Source of the DNA: Azolla caroliniana
Lineage: Eukaryota; Polypodiophyta
DNA length: 64,000 bases
Assembly: GCA_043228905.1 (NCBI GenBank)
Contig: JBHGNT010000004.1
Location: 21,328,001-21,392,000, forward strand
Direction of reading: 5' to 3'
The notes below the pieces were generated by a model. The model did no database searches, was not told where the DNA came from, and saw nothing but the letters and a program-made list of their open reading frames with translations. This document shows, piece after piece, positions 32,736 to 46,836 of the stretch. Position numbers and translations under genes: made by a program. How positions within the stretch are numbered: position 1 is the stretch's first letter; each line of letters starts with the position of its first letter.

Positions 32736-33003
32736 GGACTTCAGCTACGGAACGCGATCCTACTGCAATGCTGCTTGCGTCTGCTTCTTCTGATTCTGCT
32801 TCTTCTTCTGCTTATGCTGTATTCGTTTCGTGGAGAGTGGGCTTTTGATCTTCTGTCATAGGATGGAGGAGAGCTAACAAAAAACAGAGGCGCAGGGCAG
32901 GGCCCAGAACGTGGGCGATACACAAACATCACAAAAAGGAAGATCAAGAATTAAAAGAAAAAGTGTTCTCACAATACATATGTACAACTTACAAGTGTGA
33001 ATT

Positions 33004-33037
33004 GTTTTGTTTTGTTTTGTTTTGTTTTGTTTTGTTT
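33004..33037 (+). repeat. (TTTTG)n microsatellite
   Basis: About seven pentamer units upstream of the SDR gene. Confidence 0.95.
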
Positions 33038-33154
33038 AGGTAAAGAGGCGGCGGGGCAAGCGAGAGTTTGAGATGAGATGTTGTCCGTCGTCTGTCGTCG
33101 GCTCCTTGGGTCGCACATATTACAAAGAGGAAGGGTGCGCATTTCATGTTCTTT

Positions 33155-33612
33155 CTAACAATCGGCAACGGTTCGGAACCGCGCGCGAAAACGCGGCTTA
33201 ACGGTTTAAACGGTTCGATTCGATTTTAACACTTAGAAACCGTGGTTTAATGGTTTTTTATTTTCTATTTTTATTAAAAATTAACAATCTTTTCATTTTC
33301 ATGCCTTACTGTATTCTCACATTTTAGGAAAATCTTTAAACTTTTGAAATTTTAAATAATGAAATATTTACAATTTTTTAATTTTAAATAATGAAATATT
33401 TACAATTTTTTAATTTTAAATTTTGACCTAAGCTGAAAACCAAAACCGAACCACGAAACCACAGTTTTACTGTTTTAATGGCTTAACGGTTTGAAAAAAA
33501 AAATTTAATGGTTCAGTTTCGTGGTTCGGTTCAGTTCAGTTCAGATTTCTAAAATTTTGAATAGTTCGGTTTTGACCCTCTCGAACCGAACTGAATTGTT
33601 GCCGATTGTTAG
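33155..33612. mobile_element. Candidate MITE with 15-bp terminal inverted repeats
   Basis: The ends are ctaacaatcggcaac (33155-33169) and its exact reverse complement (33598-33612). Inside are ggttcggtt/aaccgaacc words in opposite orientation near the two ends and two copies of a 32-33 bp AT-rich unit at about 33350-33420. No coding capacity. A target duplication is not clear; flanking t-rich sequence fits an 8-bp one only poorly. Superfamily is therefore unresolved (hAT-like is a guess). Confidence 0.6.
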
Positions 33613-34949
33613 CTTTTTCTGTATCGTAAGGCCCCTTGCAGAAAGTGTCAATCAAATCAAGCCTTCTTTGCCGATGTACACTAGGCTTAACCCTACTATA
33701 GGCTACCATAAGCTCTACTCGAGGATTTCCTATGGCTTGTTTAACATGTCGCCTCAATTATCAACCAAACTTAAGTAGCATTGATCAACTCTTGCCAAGT
33801 TGGAGTATATGCGTTAGAAGTCTTACTCGATAATGACTTCAACAATATTAGCTCTTGGAAGATCACATCTCAAGCCAAACTACATGGTTTTAGAGTAAAA
33901 TCTTCCTTCTAGTGAACAAGCACTATTGGGTGAAACAATGCATGGTGTGTAGGTCACAAAGAGTCCAGCCACACTTCATATTGGAGTGTTTTTTTTTTCT
34001 TGAACACTGTATCTTAGAATGGATTGTGGTACACTCTTCCACTAGGTCTAAACTATTTGGTATTCAAAACCAAAACAAACTCAATAGTTGTTGTATACAT
34101 GTTCAAACAACTCAATTAGGTCCATGCATTGCAAACAAACCTTAATATTGTTGAGGTTAGGGTAGTGTTTCTTCCAAGATAAGGATTAGGGATCCTTAGA
34201 ATCATGCAAATTTCTTTTTAGTATGGCAATTTTTTATTGTTGCGATCATCATGTAGTGTTGCATTGATTCCCATAACTAAGAGTCAAGACAATGGTTGGT
34301 TGAACATCACCAAATATGTGCTAGTATGGGTGCAATTTATGTTGCACTACTCAAGATTGTGAAATATGATTCATTAAAAATAATTTACTGGCTCACATAT
34401 CGAGGTAAAATCATCTATTGTTGCAAATCTTCATTTGAAAAATTGATGCCACTTATCTAAATTTCTATATCAGGCTCATTCAACATGAACCAATACTTTT
34501 GAAATATAGAAAAGCATCTCCTAATTTAGTGTATTATGCTCGGCTCGAACAGATGTAAACATACATTTTTCTTTCTTTACATTCAAGATTGCTAGCTACA
34601 TATAATGTATCAGGTTGATGAATCTATCTACTCATTGCAATGCCCAAATGAAATTTGCAGATGTGGAACATCATTGACGGGCTACAAGTTTAATCATTTT
34701 CAGCCACCGGTATTGGATATACATGAAGAAAACCTTAGTTGCTGCGATAGACGTGGTTATAAAAGTACATTAAGATACAATTTCAAAAGATTACTTCTGA
34801 AGGAATATGGATCAATACATGGAGAGGTCAATCTTCGACATGCAGGCACACTTATGTACATCCAGCACCCAGGTCTGCTTATGTATATAGACCCCACACA
34901 TGTGGAATAGCTTAGAGAAGCACGCCATGAATATTTAGGATAGACTAAC
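33613..34949. other. Intergenic region 3' of HMA1
   Basis: AT-rich, with short ORFs that match nothing. It should include the HMA1 3' UTR just below 34950. Confidence 0.5.
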
Positions 34950-37900
34950 CTAAGAGGGTGAGGAGCTTGCTTGTAAATTTTGTATGTGTTCACCATTCAG
35001 AAAGGCTCTAAGAGAGGATAGAAATTTGGCTAATTTTTGGAGACTCTGTTGCCAATCTAAAGAATGTCTTGGGTCATTCAATGCCCGAACAGAGTTAAGG
35101 CAGACAAGAAGAGTGCCACCTTCGTGCAAGAGAACCTGAAATGATTTACAGCAGTTAGTTAACTCATCAACTAAAAGGCATGTAGACAAATGCATGTAAA
35201 ATTTACTTCATACCGTCAGCCAAAGCGGAAGGAATCCCAATACCGACGGAAGTGCTGCTATGAGTATGCATGTCAAAGCAAGGCACACACTCTGCTTTAC
35301 CTGCATTATGGAAGTTGTGCAAACACGAGGATGAGGCACCAAATAAAACCAACAGATTGTTGGTAAAAAAACACTATACTATTTGCTCTTCCAAAAAGGT
35401 GATTTACCAAAAGGGTAGTCTGTTGTGCCTTTGCAATCACAAAAGGAACTCCATCAATGTTGTCTTGGAGAAGCAGTACATCCGCAACCGCAACTGCTGT
35501 TGCACTTGCATTGCGTGCAAGAACTATCCCAACCGTTGCTGCTGCCAAGGCTGGGGCATCATTTACCCCATCCCCAACCATAATCAAGCCTTTTGAATGC
35601 CCTTTCCCTGCAAACATGCATGATTTGTAAACCTATGTAAACAATAGGCTACTGCAGTTTCAATCCACCTACACACTAATACATACACCTATCTTAAATT
35701 CCTGTAAAATTATTGTTAAAAGGCCTTTGCATATTATTAGCATCAGCAAGCTGATTCTTCCTACAAAGAAATTCCACAAAGCCTTCGGATGGATAAAAGC
35801 AAGGCTCGCTTTGATTATTATTTTTTACCCAATCAAAATGCCTGCCAGTCGATACTATCTTTGTAACTATTCTTTAATTTGAACCCATTTTTATGCATAT
35901 AAGTTTCACAAAACTCTAATTTTACGTAGACAAACAAAAATCAAAATTAGCAATTTTTATCAGAGAAATGAATTTGGAATGCCTTGTTAGATTTTCTGCA
36001 GGCCTGAAATTAGGATTAGTTGCAGATGCATAAAAGATTCTAGATGGCAAGCATGTTTATGCACGCTTCTTTGTCTCTGATGTGTGATCTGCTGAGCAAG
36101 ATTTCAGATTTGTTCAAATTTCTAGAATGTAGAATAAATCAACCTTCACATCCATTTATCAATAGTAATGTATGGACAAGACTGCATCTTCTTCCAATAT
36201 CAGCTCATGCATCCCACAACTACAAGGTGGGAAAGGACATTAATAATAACCTTTCTTCTGAGAGTGTGGAGAGCAATTACCATTCTGCCGGGAGAGGTTC
36301 TTTACACGGTCTAGTTTGTCTTCTGGTTTCATTCCAGAATGCACCTCCTCTATTCCAACTGCTTTGGCAACTCTTCTAGCACTAGATGCATGATCACCAG
36401 TCAGCATCAGAATACGCATTCCCGCATGTTTGAGAGATGCCACAACTTCGGCAGCCCTTGGGCGGAGTTTGTCTTGAAAATGAAAAAGTGTAATCTGCAC
36501 AGTAAGATTGTCTTGGATTTACTCGCCTAATTTTCCAAACTATCCTTCTGACAAAACAGTACTTAATGATGCAGTAATGAATAGATCACTTTTTTTTATA
36601 GCACAACACATTCAAAGACTTCATATGGTTTGAGAACCTTTTCATTGAGAGATAAAGCAGCTATGACAAGTTCATTTCGATGTACAGAGGCTTTTGCAGC
36701 ATCAAGAACTTTTCCACCCTTGGCCTTCAGAACAATAGACGAAGCAACATAATCCAAGGACCCTAACAGCGCTTTTTGTCTCTCTCCACGTTGGGACTGA
36801 TTAATGTAAAATGCAAAAGTAAACCCTCTGCATTTACTAGAACCCAAAGGAAGATCCAAAATAGGCATACCTTCAAACCTGATATTGTTGCTTCTAGCCC
36901 TTTTCCTGGCAAAGACTCAAAATCCTCAATAGCAAGTGACGGCAACATCTTACCTTCACTATGTTCTGCAACTGCCCTGGTATTAAAGAATAGTTAAAAA
37001 CATTGAGATTATTCAATGTTTGAATTGGTTCATGTGATCAAGTTATATTCTAGTGTTTCTATTAACACAGAAAAGGATTATCACAGAAGATAGACAAAGG
37101 ACCTACAAGGGAAAGGAAAATTACAAATTTGGTGCAACAATACTCCTTCCTCCCAATGAGTCAAATTGCTACTATGCACAAAATATATAGCTACAGATTA
37201 TCTCTGTTCTACCTTGCAATGGGATGACTAGCACCTTGTTCCATTGCAGCAGCAACAGCAAGAGCTTCAGCTTCACAACTAGGGTTGCAACAATGTACAA
37301 GTTCAGGTTCTTCCCTTCGTCCGTGCCCATAAATCGGTTCAATCGCCTTACAAACAAGGTCTCCTGTTGTAAGTGTGCCTGTCTTGTCAAATGCAACTGT
37401 ATCACAGCTTGCCAAAGCATCCAATGTTTGTCCACCTTTCAACAGAATACCCTGAAAAAACATGAACAAGAAAGTAGATCCTGACTGATAGTTACCAAAC
37501 ACAAACTTTTTTTCCAGCAGTGGTTCATAGAAAATGCCGCTTAATCCATGATGAAAACCAGACTTAGTTACTTAGTACTTACTGATACCATCTTCAAGCC
37601 ATGAAGACCTTGCTGAACCAAACTTCTTTCTAACTGTTATCCTGGTGTATTTCCAAAGGTAGTTTCTAAGAAAATGTGGCACTTTTATGAAAACCAGACT
37701 TAACTACTTGGTACTTACCGGTACTATCTTCAAGACATGAACGCCTTGCTTATGTGCACACATAGGTATTCAAAAAGCAGTTAAACACAAGGGAACTGTA
37801 TTTAACAACTATCTTCAGAAGGGTGGTGCAAAAGTTGACCGTGAGAAAACGCAAAACAGTCTAAGAAAATCTATTTTAACACAATGTGGCTTATCCAAGT

Positions 37901-40900
37901 CAGCCTAAGAAAATGCAATACAAGCATGATGTCATTTATACCACAAGAATATTCATGTTTTTTCTTCTCCCTAATAATACAATTATATTACTGATGGAGA
38001 ACCTAATGTGAGGTAAAACCACCAAAATATCTACAATAAAGTGACCGAGATCCCAGCTTCTAACAATTAAGTCCATGCCTAAATTATGGATATTACACAT
38101 ATAGGATCTTTGTCAAAAACTGTGTAATATGCATAACCTCACATATCCCTGTAAGGAGTGAGGTGTATATCTACAGACTACAACAAATTGAACAAGCCTG
38201 GTTAGAAATTTTCACATCTATGATCAGGGCTATGAGAAAAAGGCTAAGAAAAATTCCTGCGATCTTAGGTTGAACACTCATGAAAAGAACGTTTTGATCA
38301 AGGCTTGGCCAAGTGTCCAGTTCTTTTTAAGTATCATGTTTTTCTATTGTGGCAGGCATAGCAGAAAACTTTGCTTGTTATAATTTATCCCAATTGTCAT
38401 AGAGATGTTCCCCGGACTGCCTTCACAGCACAGGCAAAGCACTCGGAAAATGCTGGATTTTTTGCCTTGATGTTTCCATGTTATAAGTCCACTTGCACCT
38501 TGTGGACGGGCACACATTTTAAGTGGATTTGGTTAAACTCGAAATGTTCTTCTCAGCTTTTATAGCTGTCTAGGAACTTTCCATACGAAAGTCCATAACT
38601 CCTTTATTGGTGAGAGCAACAAAGGATGCATGCAAAAAGAACAAAGTTGACTTTGTTTGCATGTGATGCTTGCAGATTTAGGGAACTTGTCCATCTGGAT
38701 TTGCGGTTTTGTTTCTTGTTGTGCAAGCATCTCAAGATTATCCAGGAAAGACCAAGATCTCACAGAGCTTCATGAGAAATTAAATATATGGCATCTGTTA
38801 AACACAGCTAATTCATATCATTTCCAGCATCTTCAGAAGAGAATTAAATAAAGATGAAATACCAGAAGAGACTCCAAGTTCTTTGACCATGTATAGGAGC
38901 ACTCTAGCTCTCTATTAATATGATCCTTTTAATTTGATGTACTAAAAATTCAGTTTTTGTATTCCTTTTAGGTATTCATCACCCTTTAGTTTAACAACCA
39001 CAAAAGAAATATGGGATTCTATATATACAGCAAAAATGCAGCCAACCCAAACTCAGCCAACAAAATACATGTCAGACCAAAGGTAACAATAATTACGAGG
39101 TCAATAACAGGACAATATACAGCATAACTATTGTGCAATATTGAACATCTAGTTTATAATTATGAAGAACAAAAGCGAGGTGCTCAACATTAAACAACAG
39201 TAATTTTCTCCGTTGCTCTAGGATTATCAGGTTTTCTGATTCAACATGTAACTTGAAATAATGGCAAAGCAGTCATTTAGATTACTAAATTAATGTGGAG
39301 AGACTATTACCTTACTTGCACAAGAGCTCACTGCAGTTGCATAAGCCAAAGGAGCTACAGCTAAAGCACATGGAGAACCAGCAACCAGAAGTCCTAATGC
39401 TCGATATATAGATCCACGAGTTACTACATGTGAGACAATTGCGATTTAGATCTTTGCTTTTAAGGGGCACAATCTAGATCTGAATCTACTTTTTATTATT
39501 GCATAAGGTTTGTATTAATATACAGTACACAATTACAAGGTCATTGTCAAGACATCAAAGAGACAGCATGAAGTGGAAAATAACACACTTGGGGGATGAT
39601 GTATGCGTCGTCGCATGTTCCATAGAATAAATGAAAAATTAATAGTTCTTCTGTTTACAACAATGGATTTTGACCCCTTCATATAGTAATGGCTGACCAA
39701 AGATGCCTAGACAATTGATTTTGGAAATAAGGAGATCTCTTATCATGACATATTAGTGTTGTCTGCTCCTTCCACCGAGCTAAGGCAAACTAGGTCTATA
39801 ATGCATCATCATGCAGATCATACCATATGGCTAGCACCAAGGGCATCACCTGTGAAAGTAGATCAATATCCTGCAGAAAGGAGTCTATTTGTCAAGGATG
39901 AAGTTTCTATTACCAGAAACATATTCCTTGTGAATCTTAATATATTGAATGCCTTTGAGGTGTGGAGGAATCAACATGAGAATAAAGGCATTATACAATG
40001 TTTCTTGGGTGGGCAGTCTTATTAGAGTCAGACTCGTTTGAAGGATCAATGAATATCCAATATGGAGATTTGTAGAGTTAGACTAAGCCTTAAAATAGCG
40101 TGATGCAAATAGAAGTTCTCTAATATCCAACAGACCATCTGATTTTATCCTTCCCCCTGAGACTATTGATAGGTATGTATGCTCATATGCAAGCAATGCA
40201 TCCGGCTACATGTCTCTTGTTACCCATAGCTAGTGACTCCTCTATGGTCCTGCAACTTCTTGTCTTGGTTGTCTGGATGATTCAATCATCGATAGAAGAA
40301 ACCACAGAAAGAACAAACAATTCAAGTTATAATGGTAGACACTCAGACCGGTAATAGTTAATAATATTTTTTCAACTTCATTGAGGATATTCTTATCTTT
40401 CAATGACATTTTCATAGGATAATCTAAAAACAATTATTAACACAGCATAATGCTGACCTGAGTTACCAATGAGTGGCCACTTAAACAACAGAGGTCCCAA
40501 CAATGCCACAGAAATGGACATGATTATGACAGCCTGACTATAACGTTCTCCAAAATCATCCAGCCATCTCTGAAGTTGGGGTCGGTTTTGTTGTGCTTCC
40601 GCTGTCAGTTTCATTATTCTTGCTAATGTTGAGTCTTCCCATGTCTTTGTCCCCTGAAATTCAGTAAAAAGTCCCTTATCTACTAGCCACATCCACAAAG
40701 AAAGCATAATGATAAACCAAGAAAAAACGATGCAGTTACCAGTATTGAACAATGCATGAAATATCAATCGAGAATGTTCTATTATGACGTGTAAAACTTT
40801 TATAATGCGTTGGAAAAATGTGTTTGAGGCATAATGGTATGGTAAAAACTATCAATGCCACTGAAAGATTTTCAAAATAGGGCAAAGCTACAGATGGAAT

Positions 40901-43110
40901 GCTAGAACCAGTTTTTTCAATTGGTACTGTTATATACAACTACATTGAAAGCCATTGCAGATCTTCATTTTGTACCTTAATAATCAGCATTCCATCAATA
41001 TTTCTTGCACCTCCTGGAACTAAATCACCGATTTGTTTCTCTATGGGTTCAGATTCCCCGGTCAAATGTTCTACTGTTACCATTGATCTTCCGTGCCATA
41101 CTTCTCCATCAACTGGAACTGCCTGAACTGCCCAAAACGTGGAGAAAAATTGTAAGCAAACATTATCTAGAAAGGCATATAGAAACATGTTTCTTTCATA
41201 TAAAAGTCTCACCTCACCAGCCCTCACAAGGATTAGGGACCCGACTTTAACCTTTTTTACATGAACTTCAGTGTATGACATAGTTGATATTGATTGAAAT
41301 GTTGAAGCTTCGTTTCCATTCAGCACCAGAGCTGCCTCTGGATTGCTTTCTTTCAAGTCCTTCACATCTCGCAGTGAACGCTTGGTAAAATACTCTTCAG
41401 CTGTGAATGCAAAATTTTCATTATTGTAAGTATCATGAAGAGAGGAGATAAGAGTGAAACACTATGGCATCAACAAACAAAAGACTCACCAATGTGAGAG
41501 AGGCTAAACATAGCCAAAAGTAAGCCACCCTCCAACGCATTGCCCATTAACAATGAGGCAAACGAAGCAAGAGCCATCAAAACATGTATATTCACTCTCA
41601 ACCCAGCAATGTCCATTGCAGCATCGAGAATTGCCGGTACCTATGTCACATGAACTTCAGGAATGAGATGAATATTCATTTGGTAGGTCCAAAGAAGACC
41701 ACAAAATCACTTAAATTGCAAAGGAACCAAGGCTTATTTATGTCAACGTAAAAAGTCTACAGAGACTACATATCTCATGTTATATGAATTGAATTTGAAT
41801 TTTTCTTCAGAATGACAAGTGCAACACAATCTATTAGTGTTAGCGGAGTAGAGGGTTAGATAATGGTGTGTAACTTCATTAGAGAAAAGTGTGAGAAAAT
41901 GATGATGTATATCCTGATGATGCCTTCAAGTCTTCTACATGAGTAGGGGCATTCTATTAGCTCCTTTTTCTTCTGTTATGAGCATATGACATTATTGGAT
42001 GTTCATTGACGCTAGAGGAGGCATAATACATAGTGATGTTTGGATAGCTATGTCTGAGCACAGATCTAGGTTTTGCTACTATATAAAGAGCTGCTCCTCT
42101 TATTCATTATTCTCATTCATGGTTACACCTCCAACATAGGGATCACCTCCACACGAGTGGTGGTCTATGATTTGTCAATCGATATTGTATGCACCGGAGC
42201 AAAAAGTACTGACTAATAAAGGGTACATTGGTAGCCGTGGAAGGGATGCATCCATGCCTTTTAATTGCAAATTAACCTAATAAACACAACTAATTAATGA
42301 GCAATGTGAATCATCTTATAAGCGTGATTGATAAAGAAAACATGACTAAGGCCAGACTCTTACTCTACATGATTTATTGGGGAAACCCAACATCATGAAA
42401 TATAAAAATTCTCTGTGAAAACTACACCCAATTGATACACTGGCCAAAATATAAGCAATTACCCCAACTAGAGGAAAAGCCGAGAAAGCAAGTCCACTCT
42501 GCAGTGCCGGAGCTAAATGCGGAGGCAATATATAGGGACAAATGGCAGCAATAAGAAGCATCCCCATGGAGAGACAGCACAGTTGTACGTTGTCTCGTAG
42601 AACATCAGCCAGTTTCGTCAATCCGACAGCTGCTGCAGCTTGCAATATTATCTTTTGTACACTATTGATGGAAGAATTCAGGCCATTATTGGCATGAGAA
42701 TGAGAGTGAGAATGAGAATGCCCGCATAATACAAACTGTTTATCGCCACCATGGTCATGTCCACACGAATTACCGCATCCCAAATGTGAATCTTGTTGCG
42801 ATGAACGGACATAGGTCTCTTCTTCATGAAGATGATGACCATGATGATCATGTTCGCGTGAGGTCCCATTGTTGTTGCTGTTATTGTTGTTAAAGAGCTG
42901 GGAGGATATGGTGGCCCTAGTACAATCGGATCCTCCTCTTGAATATTTGTAATTCAATGGTGCAAATACATACCTGTGTACAGAAGAAGAAGAAGAAGAA
43001 GAAGAAGAAGAAGGATAGGTTCCTCTCTTCTTCTTCTGCTCACGAGACTGATCTGAGCTTCGGCCGTGTAAGAGGAAGACCAAGGAAGGGGAAGAGAGGC
43101 AAGAAGCCAT
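34950..43110 (-). CDS. HMA1: HMA1, plastid-envelope P1B-type heavy-metal ATPase
   Basis: Thirteen exons in phase give 877 aa (Arabidopsis HMA1 is 819): 43110-42463, 41640-41490, 41400-41213, 41122-40976, 40653-40458, 39423-39311, 37451-37213, 36976-36871, 36796-36638, 36494-36281, 35607-35408, 35300-35214, 35135-34950. The ATG (43110) has the context aaatATGG and starts a Ser-rich transit-like peptide with a poly-Ser run. His-rich clusters (HDHHGHHLH; HSHSHSHSH) replace the CxxC metal domain, as in HMA1. Motifs: TGES in the actuator loop (exon 4), SPC in the metal-transporting helix (exon 6) instead of CPC, DKTGTLT phosphorylation loop (exon 7), MLTGDH (exon 10), GDGVNDAPA hinge (exon 11). 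HMA1 exports or imports Zn/Cu/Ca across the chloroplast envelope; ion choice cannot be read here. The gene looks intact. Confidence 0.96.
42984..43013 (-). repeat. (GAA)n microsatellite inside HMA1 exon 1
   Basis: On the coding strand a TCT/TCC-type run encodes about ten consecutive Ser near the N-terminus of HMA1. Length changes would alter only the targeting region. Confidence 0.9.
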
Positions 43111-43739
43111 ATTTGTCGTAATTTGGGGGAGGGAGAGGGAGAATCTGAGGCCTAGGAACACAGACAGGCGGACAGATGATGCGATCGAGTGTGTTTCATG
43201 GCGCTCTGCTTCTTCTTCTTCTTCTTTTCTTTGTTTCTACAGGGAGGGGTGGGGGACTGACTTTATGTGCTCATTATGGGCAATGGTGTCGCTCATCATC
43301 AAAACACACACACAATTATATACATATACAGTATATGTATGTACTCCTTCTCTATACTCTCTACTGTCTACATATAAATCAAATAAGCTCATAGTTGTCT
43401 AAGCTATAATTTTACTCTCTCGATCAAATGACGTTATAATGACGAATTGCGAACATGTGTTTTTCTCCCGACCATTTGGACGAATCCATCTTCTGTCTAC
43501 ATCTACGGTTGGGTATGTTCTCCCGTTGGCTCCCGAGAACCCTTGAGCACGAGGTTACAGCGAACGAGAGTTTGTGGCACATACATACTCTATGGTGGCA
43601 TAGGGAATGCTCGTGGGGAGGGGATGGCATTGTAGTTGAACAAGAGAAGTCTTTAAAGGAGGGTTATTCCACCCATTTATCTCTACCTAAGGAAACAGAA
43701 GCACGTCAGTGACAAGTGAATAATTCCATGCATCAAAGA

Positions 43740-44075
43740 CACACACAATGATTGTGTATGAAAGGGATGCTTATTGTGATGGTTGTCATGATGAGATACT
43801 TGAGTAAGTCCTATGGGGATTCATTCAAGTCCATGATCTCCTAAATGAGACCAATAATGTCAATAAGGGATGCTTATTGTGATGGTTGTCGTGATGAGAT
43901 ACTCGAGTAAGTCCTATGGGGATTCATTCAAGTCCATGATCTCCTAAATGACACACACGATGATTGTGTATGAAAGGGATGCTTATTGTGATGGTTGTCG
44001 TGATGAGATACTCGAGTAAGTCCTATGGGGATTCATTCAAGTCCACGATCTCCTAAATGAGACCAATAATGTCAA
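43740..44075 (+). repeat. Three-copy tandem repeat, unit about 103-108 bp
   Basis: Copies start with aaagggatgcttattgtgat at about 43762, 43865 and 43973 and include gatgagatactcgagtaag and tcctatggggattcattcaa. Copies 1 and 3 share an extra acacacgatgattgtgtatg segment before the unit. Near-identical, so recently amplified. Confidence 0.92.
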
Positions 44076-44114
44076 TAACAAATGAGTATTTTTTGGCACG
44101 AGCACATGCTTATA

Positions 44115-44133
44115 TGGGGGGGGGGGGGGGGGT
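44115..44133 (+). repeat. Poly-G tract
   Basis: About 19 consecutive G between two tatat segments. Could form a G-quadruplex. Confidence 0.9.
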
Positions 44134-46836
44134 ATATGGAATCGTCACAAGGAATCTCCCACCCTAATACAAGTCCTACAGGAAATGCATAATTGTACTT
44201 GATCAACTTGGGAAACAATATGGGATACATGATGAACCATAAAGCATACATTATGATGATGTACATGGTGAGGTAGTTGGTTTAGTATTTGGGCTACTGA
44301 TTAGTCCTTGATCTACTCGGGAAAAGGAAGTCTACTAATGACAAAAATATATTTTGTTGAGAATGATCACGGGTTCAAGGGTCAAAGTCAAAACCCATGG
44401 CCATTTGTGATTAGTATGGGTCCTCGTGAATATACCACATCAATGGTTGGAATGAATGGCAAATGTCACGAAATTGTTTCTCGCAACAATGGGAAAAAGT
44501 AGTTGGAATTTAATTTCAACATATTGATTCAACATCCAAAACAAAAGGTTATCTATTGTGCTAGGTTGACCACTACTATGAATAGTTGGCCCAAAAAAAT
44601 GATAAAGAATTACAAGTGTAACTTCGTAACACATTCAATTCTAGTAGTTGGGGCAAAAGGTCTTAGACATTTTAGGATTTCATATGGCTATTCAAAATGT
44701 GTGAGTGTCTACAAATTAATATAGCCTCAATTTAATGGAGACAATGGGTTGTCCTCCACAAGTGTGGTGTGGTGATATGCCCATAAGAGCGAAGAGCAAC
44801 AATGGAGGTTTTCTTGTTGCAAGCTATCACATTCACTTTGAAGTTGGGAAATAGTCTATGAAGAAATGGGCCTATTAGGAGGAATGTCATTCATATAGAA
44901 ATCCTTGCAATTAGAAATGGGGCAATTATATACATTCTTGTTTGTTGTCAAGATGTTCAAAAACAATGGACATGAAGGTCCAATTTTATGAGGATGGTCA
45001 AAAGTGGGACCATGTTGAACATACTCTTGAATCAATACATGATTCAAATATTGGTCATTAAAATTCCATCTCATGATCCAATCAATTCAATAATTACGGT
45101 TAATATTCAACAAATTTGGTCATAAAGTAGTCGATTGGATCTCACGTGTCCTTACTAAAGATCACCATTCATGATCAAATGGCCAAATGATGTCAATTTC
45201 TATCTATCATATGGCATGGTTATTGTTTGTTGCTTATATCATATTATCAAAGGAGTGCTTGATTGGGCCATTATGCCTATGTCAATTGGATCTAGCGGTA
45301 AGATGAGGTAGCAGGAAACCTCAACGAAAATAAAAACCAGATTGTTCATTTCCATTGTTTGAATGACTCATTGAACAATTCCTAGTGTCAAGGAGCCAAT
45401 GCACAAATGAAAGATTAAATATAATAGGCAATGTGTTGATATGTTCACATGTTGTTACAAGTTCGATGCTTAAAAGTCTAATTGCTGATTGGCAAACTCT
45501 GATTTGTTGCATGGAATAGAGTGCCAATTGATGACTTGGTTAATTGTCTTCAATTGACTACAACTTAGAGGGACAATTAGAGGGAAGGACTAGAGAGCAG
45601 GATTGAGGGAGAAAACATAAGTGATCTAAAAATAGGGTGAGAGTGGTACTCTATCATACAATGAGTAAGACTCAAATTGAGTTTACAATGGATTCATATA
45701 ATTGTTGATATTTGAGATACATAGACATATAACTTGAACTCAATCGAAGATTCAAGTTGAGGTAAGATGGATGCATTTACAATCGCAATTTGATATAATG
45801 TTGCAAAAACAATCGCTGGATATTTTCATGCAAAGCATCAAAAGCTCCATGTCAACATACTTGAAACCACATGATTATATTGCCATCACCGGAACCTCAT
45901 TTCTTTCCTATTCAACACCAAAAACTAGTACTACAGTCAGGATCAGCATAACTACCGTTTAGAAGTGTAAAAAGTGAAGAAAATTTCAGATGTCACAAAG
46001 TGAAGAAAAGCAAAACAAATATAAACATGAGAGAGAGAGAATCATATATATACATATATGGTAGTAATGATGATCTGCTATAATGGAAGAACAAGTTCAT
46101 AAGATAAGACATAGACACTCTGTTTTTTTTGTAGTGAAAAAACAAAAATACAACCAAATCTGACATTGAAATTGCTGAAAATAAATGACATTAAATTTGT
46201 TTGAACCACCAACAAAAACCAAATTTTGAAAATTATACTTTCACAATTTTTGGCATATGAATCATTCGGGCTGGCTTTGAAGAGTTAAATATATATACAC
46301 ATCATACACACGTATAGACAACATACATACACACACATTATTTAGTACATATATGATTTCTTGAATCTCAGAGACTACCAATCACTTGCAACTCCTTCAA
46401 GAAACCAGTCATCATGTCCATATCTATATCATGACCATCATTATAAATGAACCGCGTGTATACCACAATAGAGATGAAATAACCAAACATCTGATGTTTG
46501 TAGTAACTAGAATGGTCTTACAATGCATCATACTATACAGAAATTATCAACATTCCTCCTCAATGAAAGTTATGCAATATAATTCTTACATCTGTGTTGG
46601 CTTGCATCCATATTCATTATCATTCAAACTGGTGTGGTTACTTACTAAAGATGACCAAACCAAAACTGTTCATACAAAGGTTGAAAGCTTACCTTTTCAA
46701 AGTGTGAGACAAGCTTCTCGAGAGCTCACTGTACTATAAAAACTGTCCTCCAGAGCATTCGTAAATATCGAATCCTCTCATTGATTCTTGGGTCATTTCA
46801 GCATGAAAATTTCTCCGATGGAACACGTCAGATTGC

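Larger units (their letters stand above)
43111..46836. other. Intergenic region between HMA1 and the membrane-protein gene
   Basis: 3.7 kb without a supported gene. It holds the HMA1 5' flank, a 103-108 bp tandem repeat (43740-44070), a 19-base G run (about 44115-44133), and AT-rich sequence with short unmatched ORFs. Confidence 0.5.

Noticed and set aside
32741-32947. 68-codon minus-strand ORF upstream of the SDR gene
   Set aside because: Arg/Ser-rich chance frame in the leader of the SDR gene; it does not match the family's N-terminus.
43111-43161. Upstream in-frame start of HMA1
   Set aside because: The first codon there is GTG; the ATG at 43110 has a good context and starts a transit-like peptide.
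43740-44075. CRISPR-like array
   Set aside because: Direct tandem copies of about 105 bp without spacers in a plant nuclear context; this is an ordinary tandem repeat.
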